From contig CALXCQ010000164.1 of NCBI GenBank assembly GCA_944386835.1, forward strand, positions 1 to 46,106: DNA of 46,106 nucleotides, given 5' to 3'. The notes under the pieces are model-generated. The model was given only the letters and a program-made list of their open reading frames with translations. It did not search any database and had not been told where the DNA came from. The position numbers were made by a program, and so were the translations under genes. Each line of letters opens with the position of its first letter. Position 1 is the first letter of the stretch. Positions 43,067 to 46,106 of this stretch are shown here, piece after piece. The DNA is from an uncultured Oscillospiraceae bacterium (GTDB lineage Bacteria > Bacillota > Clostridia > Oscillospirales > Oscillospiraceae).

Positions 43067-43114
43067 TTTCTTTTCTGTTTGAACATCTATGGATGTTACC
43101 GCGAACGCTAACAT

Positions 43115-43189
43115 TGGGATGTCGCCAAGTGGTAAGGCACCAGACTTTGACTCTGGCATCCGTAGGTTCGAATCCTGCCATCCCAGCCA
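43115..43189 (+). tRNA. tRNA-Gln (UUG)
   Basis: Cloverleaf with acceptor TGGGATG/CATCCCA, encoded CCA and anticodon loop CTTTGAC (UUG). The U1-A72 end is typical of tRNA-Gln. Confidence 0.95.
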
Positions 43190-43193
43190 ATAT

Positions 43194-43269
43194 GACCCGC
43201 TAGCTCAGTCGGCAGAGCACCTGCCTTTTAAGCAGGGTGTCCGGAGTTCGAATCTCCGGCGGGTCACCA
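43194..43269 (+). tRNA. tRNA-Lys (UUU)
   Basis: Cloverleaf with acceptor GACCCGC/GCGGGTC, encoded CCA and anticodon loop CTTTTAA (UUU). Last tRNA of the cluster. Confidence 0.96.
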
Positions 43270-43305
43270 AAAAGAAGGACACGACTTTGTCGTGTCCTTC
43301 TTTTT
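43269..43305 (+). terminator. Terminator of the tRNA cluster
   Basis: A stem of about 17 bp (AAAAAGAAGGACACGAC and complement) with a 3-base loop and TTTTT, directly after tRNA-Lys. Confidence 0.92.
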
Positions 43306-43699
43306 GGGTTTCGCCGCCCAGAGGGCGGCTGCACCCTTTCGATTAAAATGCTCGGGGACGGCGAAGCCACCCCTGCGCAATTCTCCACTACGCTCCGAAT
43401 TTACGCCGCACTTGCGGCGCGGCCCAGAAGGGCCGTGTTATGGGCTGGGTTGCAATTTGGTTTTGGGTGCAGACCTGGAGGCATGTCCTCAAAACTGTTT
43501 GAACTTCCCATATTGAAGGAGGGTCGACTTTTGGAACAGATTTTTTGGACTGTCTCAAAAGTCGGCCCTTGTTTTTCCTGGCAAAGCATTGATATGACAG
43601 GGAATTCCGATGAACAGGGGTGTCAAAAAAAATCTGGACATCCAATTTGCAGACAGGCCAAAATCAAAATACAAAAAGCATGGTTTCAATGCAGTGTTG
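43306..43699. other. Hairpin-rich intergenic region downstream of the tRNA cluster
   Basis: No supported gene. It holds short GC-rich hairpins (GCCGCC-CAGA-GGGCGGC near 43313, CGCCGC-ACTT-GCGGCG near 43402, CGGCCC-AGAA-GGGCCG near 43418), resembling dispersed palindromic repeats, and the longer inverted repeat listed separately. The reading frames present lack ribosome binding sites. Confidence 0.55.
43521..43568. repeat. Imperfect 13-bp inverted repeat
   Basis: GGGTCGACTTTTG (43521-43533) and CAAAAGTCGGCCC (43556-43568) match in 12 of 13 positions around a 22-base T-rich centre. It could be a terminator-like hairpin or the end of a lost mobile element. Confidence 0.6.
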
Positions 43700-43708
43700 T
43701 GATATAAT
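43700..43708 (+). promoter_or_regulatory. Extended -10 promoter of the 43741 gene
   Basis: TGATATAAT (TG at 43700-43701, TATAAT at 43703-43708), about 32 bases before the start codon. No good -35 at 16-18 bases. Confidence 0.6.
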
Positions 43709-43740
43709 GGAATGCATAATAGAAAACAGAGAGGTGAATC

Positions 43741-44226
43741 ATGGATACAAAAGTGAAAAGAAATATTGTATGTAAAGATCCAGCAAGACAAACAGCGTGG
43801 AACCTCAAGGTAAACAACCCGATTGACGCGGAGCAGTTTTTGATTATTGATCTAATTATACACTCTCTCCAAAACGCCCCCAACAATTACCTGATTATCG
43901 ATATAAATCCAGAACCCCTTTCCTGTGGACCATTGACCTACATACAAGCAATCCGTAATGGAGAATCCCTATGGGAAGTAGAACTCCATTTTGAAGTGCC
44001 TTGCTTTTTTAGTTATGCTTACAAAGGCACTGTAAGGGTACGGAAACATCCATGGACTCAGTTTGGTGCGCAATTTCACAAGGTCGAGGATGTAAGCGCC
44101 GTTTTTAAACAGATCCTTTGTCACGATTCTGTTCCAGATCTTAGTAAATGGAGAGATTATACAAGAAGGATATATCTGCAACAACGAAAGAAAAGAGGCA
44201 AAAATAAACCCCATTCCAGTAGGTAA
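43741..44226 (+). CDS. Hypothetical protein, 161 residues
   Basis: This soluble protein has no signal peptide or membrane helix. The N terminus is basic (MDTKVKRNIVCKDPARQ) and the middle alternates short hydrophobic stretches (FLIIDLIIHSL, NYLIIDINPEPL), suggesting an alpha/beta or beta fold. The C terminus is strongly basic (RRIYLQQRKKRGKNK), which could bind nucleic acid. I recognise no family. It has a ribosome binding site (GAGAGGTG), an extended -10 promoter and its own strong terminator, so it is probably an intact single gene although it lies among mobile-element debris. It may have been acquired. Confidence 0.72.
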   Translation: MDTKVKRNIVCKDPARQTAWNLKVNNPIDAEQFLIIDLIIHSLQNAPNNYLIIDINPEPLSCGPLTYIQAIRNGESLWEVELHFEVPCFFSYAYKGTVRVRKHPWTQFGAQFHKVEDVSAVFKQILCHDSVPDLSKWRDYTRRIYLQQRKKRGKNKPHSSR

Positions 44227-44258
44227 GCATCTATAGTGTTTTGATATTCCAGACAGTC

Positions 44259-44305
44259 AAAAGTGCTTACTGCCGTGGTAGTTGCCCACGGCAGTAAGCA
44301 CTTTT
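44259..44305 (+). terminator. Strong terminator after the hypothetical gene
   Basis: A perfect 20-bp stem (44259-44278 with 44286-44305, starting AAAAGTGCTTACTGCC) with a 7-base loop, ending in TTTT. Confidence 0.88.
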
Positions 44306-44454
44306 GCGCTTTCGCTCTCTGAAATTTCGCACATCTAATCGCATATGGCACTTGATATTTTGGGTATCTGCAAAGATCTGAACACCCTGCAAATTCACCA
44401 AAGGCCAGTACCCTCTGGTGAACCGTTCCAGTAAAAACGGCCAACAGACAAAAA

Positions 44455-44492
44455 GCCCCCTAATGTAGGAAAATATAACTACATGAGGGGGC
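44455..44492. repeat. Inverted repeat before the IS3-type remnant
   Basis: GCCCCCTAATGTAG (44455-44468) and CTACATGAGGGGGC (44479-44492) match in 13 of 14 positions. It sits just before the transposase remnant and may be part of the left end or leader of that element. Confidence 0.6.
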
Positions 44493-44498
44493 CTCGAT

Positions 44499-44777
44499 AT
44501 GTCCGGGAAATGGGAAGGAAGAAGTATCCGGCGGGGGTACAGGGAGCAGTAGCGGCACGAATCCAGGCAGGAGAAAGCCAGTGTGCATTGTGCTGAGAGT
44601 AAAAATCAGTCGGTGGGCCGTTCAGTGCTGGCTGAAGGAGTCAATTCTTCCAAAGGCGCAGAGGCGCAAACCAGCAAAAACACTGGCGGAGCACAAGTGT
44701 GTGAACAAACGGCGCAAGATGGAAAACGAGCTGTTGCAGGATTTTCTGCGCTCCGCAGGAAGGAGGTTCGGACAAGG
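44499..44777 (+). pseudogene. IS3-family transposase OrfA remnant
   Basis: The region reads as an IS3-type OrfA helix-turn-helix protein spread over different frames: KKYPAGVQ and ARIQAGESQCAL in one frame, then a stop, then SRWAVQCWLKES and KMENELLQDFLRSAGRRF in another. Frameshifts and stops mean it cannot make a full OrfA. In intact elements this leads by programmed frameshift into OrfB, whose remnant follows directly. Confidence 0.75.
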
Positions 44778-45037
44778 ATGAAATATGCAGTGATCTACCG
44801 GCACAGAAAGAAATATCCGGTATCCGTTCTGTGCCGCTTCTTTCAGGTATCCCAAAATGAATACTATGATTTCGTCCATTGTCCGGGCAGACTGGAGGAA
44901 GAGGCGGCCCTTACAGAAACCATCGCGGAACAGTGAGAGCGCAGCATTCATCACAATCCCAAGACCATCTTCCATACCATGGAGAAGTACGGCTTGCTTG
45001 CAGAAATCCGTTGCCGCAGCAAGTGGCGGCAGATGGG
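44778..45037 (+). pseudogene. IS3-family transposase OrfB remnant
   Basis: It begins MKYAVIYRHRKKYPVSVLC and continues RFFQVSQNEYYDFV, matching the N-terminal region of IS3-family OrfB transposases. An in-frame TGA at 44934-44936 is followed in the same frame by HHNPKTIF and KYGLLAEIRCRSKWRQMG. About 20 residues between these blocks (the usual YGYRRM region) are missing and the whole DDE catalytic domain is absent. The element is dead. Confidence 0.8.
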
Positions 45038-45273
45038 GCACTGGCCCTTTTGTTTTTCCGACGGGAAGTTGGCCCAGCTCCGGGACTTGGCAGTGAAAAT
45101 GGAAGTTCCTGACATGGCCGGCTCTGGTAACCCAGCCTTCTTTTGCTGGCAAACCAAAGTTACCTCAGATTTTTCTGACCTGGAGCAGATCCGCCGGGAA
45201 CACTGCATAAACCGCAAGCAGTCGGAAGAAACCCGCCTGGCAGGGCGTATTAAATCCATAACGTCTGGCATTC
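45038..45273 (+). other. Mosaic of unrecognised coding debris
   Basis: A frame continuing from the transposase fragment encodes LAVKMEVPDMAGSGNP, FFCWQTKVTSDFSDLEQIRR and REHCINRKQSEETRLAG. It looks like real protein sequence but I recognise no family and no start. It is probably a fragment of another gene joined to the IS remnant. Confidence 0.4.
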
Positions 45274-45367
45274 GATGCACGGCGAGACGCACAATCGGAC
45301 ACCTTGCAAATGCTGTCCCTGGAAGAGGCCGTATCCGTTTCCCCCTGTAACTCCCACTTGTCCTCTG
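45274..45367 (+). pseudogene. Fragment homologous to the coiled-coil region of yhaN
   Basis: Bases 45302-45344 match yhaN bases 37112-37154 in 39 of 43 positions by eye. Translation gives DTLQMLSLEEAVSVSP against DALQTLSLEEAVSVSP in YhaN. Weaker similarity continues on both sides (DARRDAQ against DAQQDA, and the following Pro/Ser-rich part). The rest of the gene is absent. It is either a relic of a yhaN duplication or a piece of a related gene. Confidence 0.75.
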
Positions 45368-45522
45368 GATTCACCTTGGAGCTCATGGACTGTGCCGTAA
45401 GCCCCAGATCATCAACGGTGACAGCCGCCCCCCCTTCCTACAGCAGCTTCTCCACGAGGCCACAGATTACCGGGGTTCTCACGCGGTTCTGCCAGGACAT
45501 TGCGAATGCTTAAACCACCAGT

Positions 45523-45548
45523 AAAGGGGCGGCAAATGCCGCCCCTTT
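45523..45548 (+). terminator. Hairpin ending the decayed region
   Basis: AAAGGGGCGGCA and its complement form a stem of about 10 bp with a small loop, ending in TTTG. It follows a frame that stops at 45510-45522. T-tract weak. Confidence 0.55.
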
Positions 45549-45621
45549 GCGCTACTTGAACCGGAAAAATCTGTAATTTCGCGGGCAATTGATTGCTAAC
45601 AAAAGCTCTTACTGAAAACAC

Positions 45622-45650
45622 TTGACAACCAGAGAAACACTCTATAATAT
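45622..45650 (+). promoter_or_regulatory. Plus-strand promoter in the right accessory region
   Basis: TTGACA at 45622-45627, 17-base spacer, TAATAT at 45645-45650, in an AT-rich stretch with a second overlapping TATAAT. The only downstream ORF with a ribosome binding site is the small one at 45863. Confidence 0.65.
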
Positions 45651-45862
45651 AATTTATGTCGTTTAATTAAGTTAGCCATTTGAATATAGCTTTTAGAATG
45701 CAATGATGCGGTATGATTATTTGGGCGCTTTCATGCCGCGGAGCGAGTAGCGCAACCGGTCTATTGAAGGCATCTGGCAGATAACTGCAGCCTGGCAATA
45801 GGCCATTTTTTTGATTTGAGCTGCCCCCTGCTACACTTTTCGTACTTGGAGGTTCTGATGCA

Positions 45863-45982
45863 ATGAATGAGATTTTGCGGCAGGAGAAAAAATTTGCCAT
45901 CAATATCGCCGATGGTATGGCTCTGGAGAACCGACTGGGGGCTGTGATGCGCTCCGACGCCCACAATGGCACCCAAGGCTAA
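45863..45982 (+). CDS. Possible small protein, 39 residues, or gene fragment
   Basis: The ATG at 45863 follows GGAGG by 10 bases and opens a 39-codon frame (begins MNEILRQEKKFAINIADG, contains ALENRLGAVMRSD, ends TAA). A promoter lies about 210 bases upstream. Its 3' end touches the point at which the opposing XRE regulator fragment loses similarity, so this may be the end of a different gene brought in by the same rearrangement. Family not recognised. Confidence 0.3.
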   Translation: MNEILRQEKKFAINIADGMALENRLGAVMRSDAHNGTQG

Positions 45983-46106
45983 TGAGCTTATCCAGCTCCG
46001 GCACAGAACTATTTGTCTCCCACTTGGAAACCGATTGGCGAGACACGCCCAAAGCATCTGCCAGGTCACCTTGCGACATATTCTTTTCCATACGAAGCCG
46101 ATATAT
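45900..46106 (-). pseudogene. XRE-family regulator, truncated (5' end outside window)
   Basis: Reading from the right edge on the minus strand: IYRLRMEKNMSQGDLADALG, VSRQSVSKWETNSSVPELDKL. This is a textbook XRE helix-turn-helix of clostridial regulators. After ELDKLISL, where homologs continue into a fixed linker, the frame reads GCHCGRRSASQ and stops at 45900, which does not look like the family. The gene is therefore cut off within about 45 residues. Its true start lies to the right of the window. Confidence 0.78.

Overview
The window looks like the chromosome of an anaerobic, low-to-mid GC Gram-positive bacterium, most likely a gut clostridium of the Oscillospiraceae type. This is inferred from gene content: T-box leaders, a CIRCE-controlled hrcA-grpE-dnaK-dnaJ operon, a reverse rubrerythrin, a pyruvate:ferredoxin oxidoreductase, a MinD/methylglyoxal-synthase-like pair, RNase Y and YmdB, and an SLH-domain surface protein. 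No database search was possible.

Layout. 1-3.6 kb: a partial DUF1275 membrane protein, about 1.2 kb without a recognisable gene, reverse rubrerythrin (minus), then minD and a methylglyoxal-synthase-like gene that lacks key catalytic residues. 3.6-5.9 kb: aspS behind an Asp-specific T-box. 6-6.5 kb: an acetyltransferase. 6.6-14.5 kb: a second T-box controls three tightly packed genes: a 2-isopropylmalate-synthase-like protein with its metal-binding and catalytic residues replaced but its regulatory domain intact, a fusion of a xylose-isomerase-like TIM barrel with an acyl-CoA synthetase, and nifJ-type POR. 14.9-18.3 kb (minus): a membrane protein-rpiB-suhB-acetyltransferase operon, preceded by a short promoter-to-terminator unit of unknown nature. 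18.3-23.2 kb (minus): the chaperone operon. 23.3-25 kb: a secreted transglutaminase-like/SLH protein. 25.4 kb: tRNA-Leu. 25.8-27.3 kb: RNase Y.

27.5-33.9 kb (minus): a five-gene operon with a ribose-type ABC importer (lipoprotein, ATPase, permease) and two ureide hydrolases (dihydropyrimidinase/hydantoinase and an M20 N-carbamoyl-amino-acid hydrolase). Together they could import a cyclic ureide and open it to an amino acid, CO2 and ammonia. The operon lies between rny and ymdB, which are neighbours in many Firmicutes. 34.4-38.4 kb: ymdB and a YhaO/YhaN-type nuclease-ATPase pair. 38.6-42.7 kb: a cysteine-rich protein of unknown function, a small membrane protein, a HAD phosphatase and a membrane-anchored serine hydrolase. 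42.8-43.3 kb: five tRNA genes (Gly, Arg, His, Gln, Lys).

43.3-46.1 kb is accessory and decayed: one intact hypothetical gene, a broken IS3-family element, a small fragment matching the YhaN gene 8 kb upstream, and a truncated XRE regulator at the right edge. The most unusual parts are the T-box-controlled LeuA-like/TIM-barrel-acyl-CoA-synthetase/POR cluster, the ureide import operon, the methylglyoxal-synthase-like protein and the structured unit at 17.9-18.3 kb.
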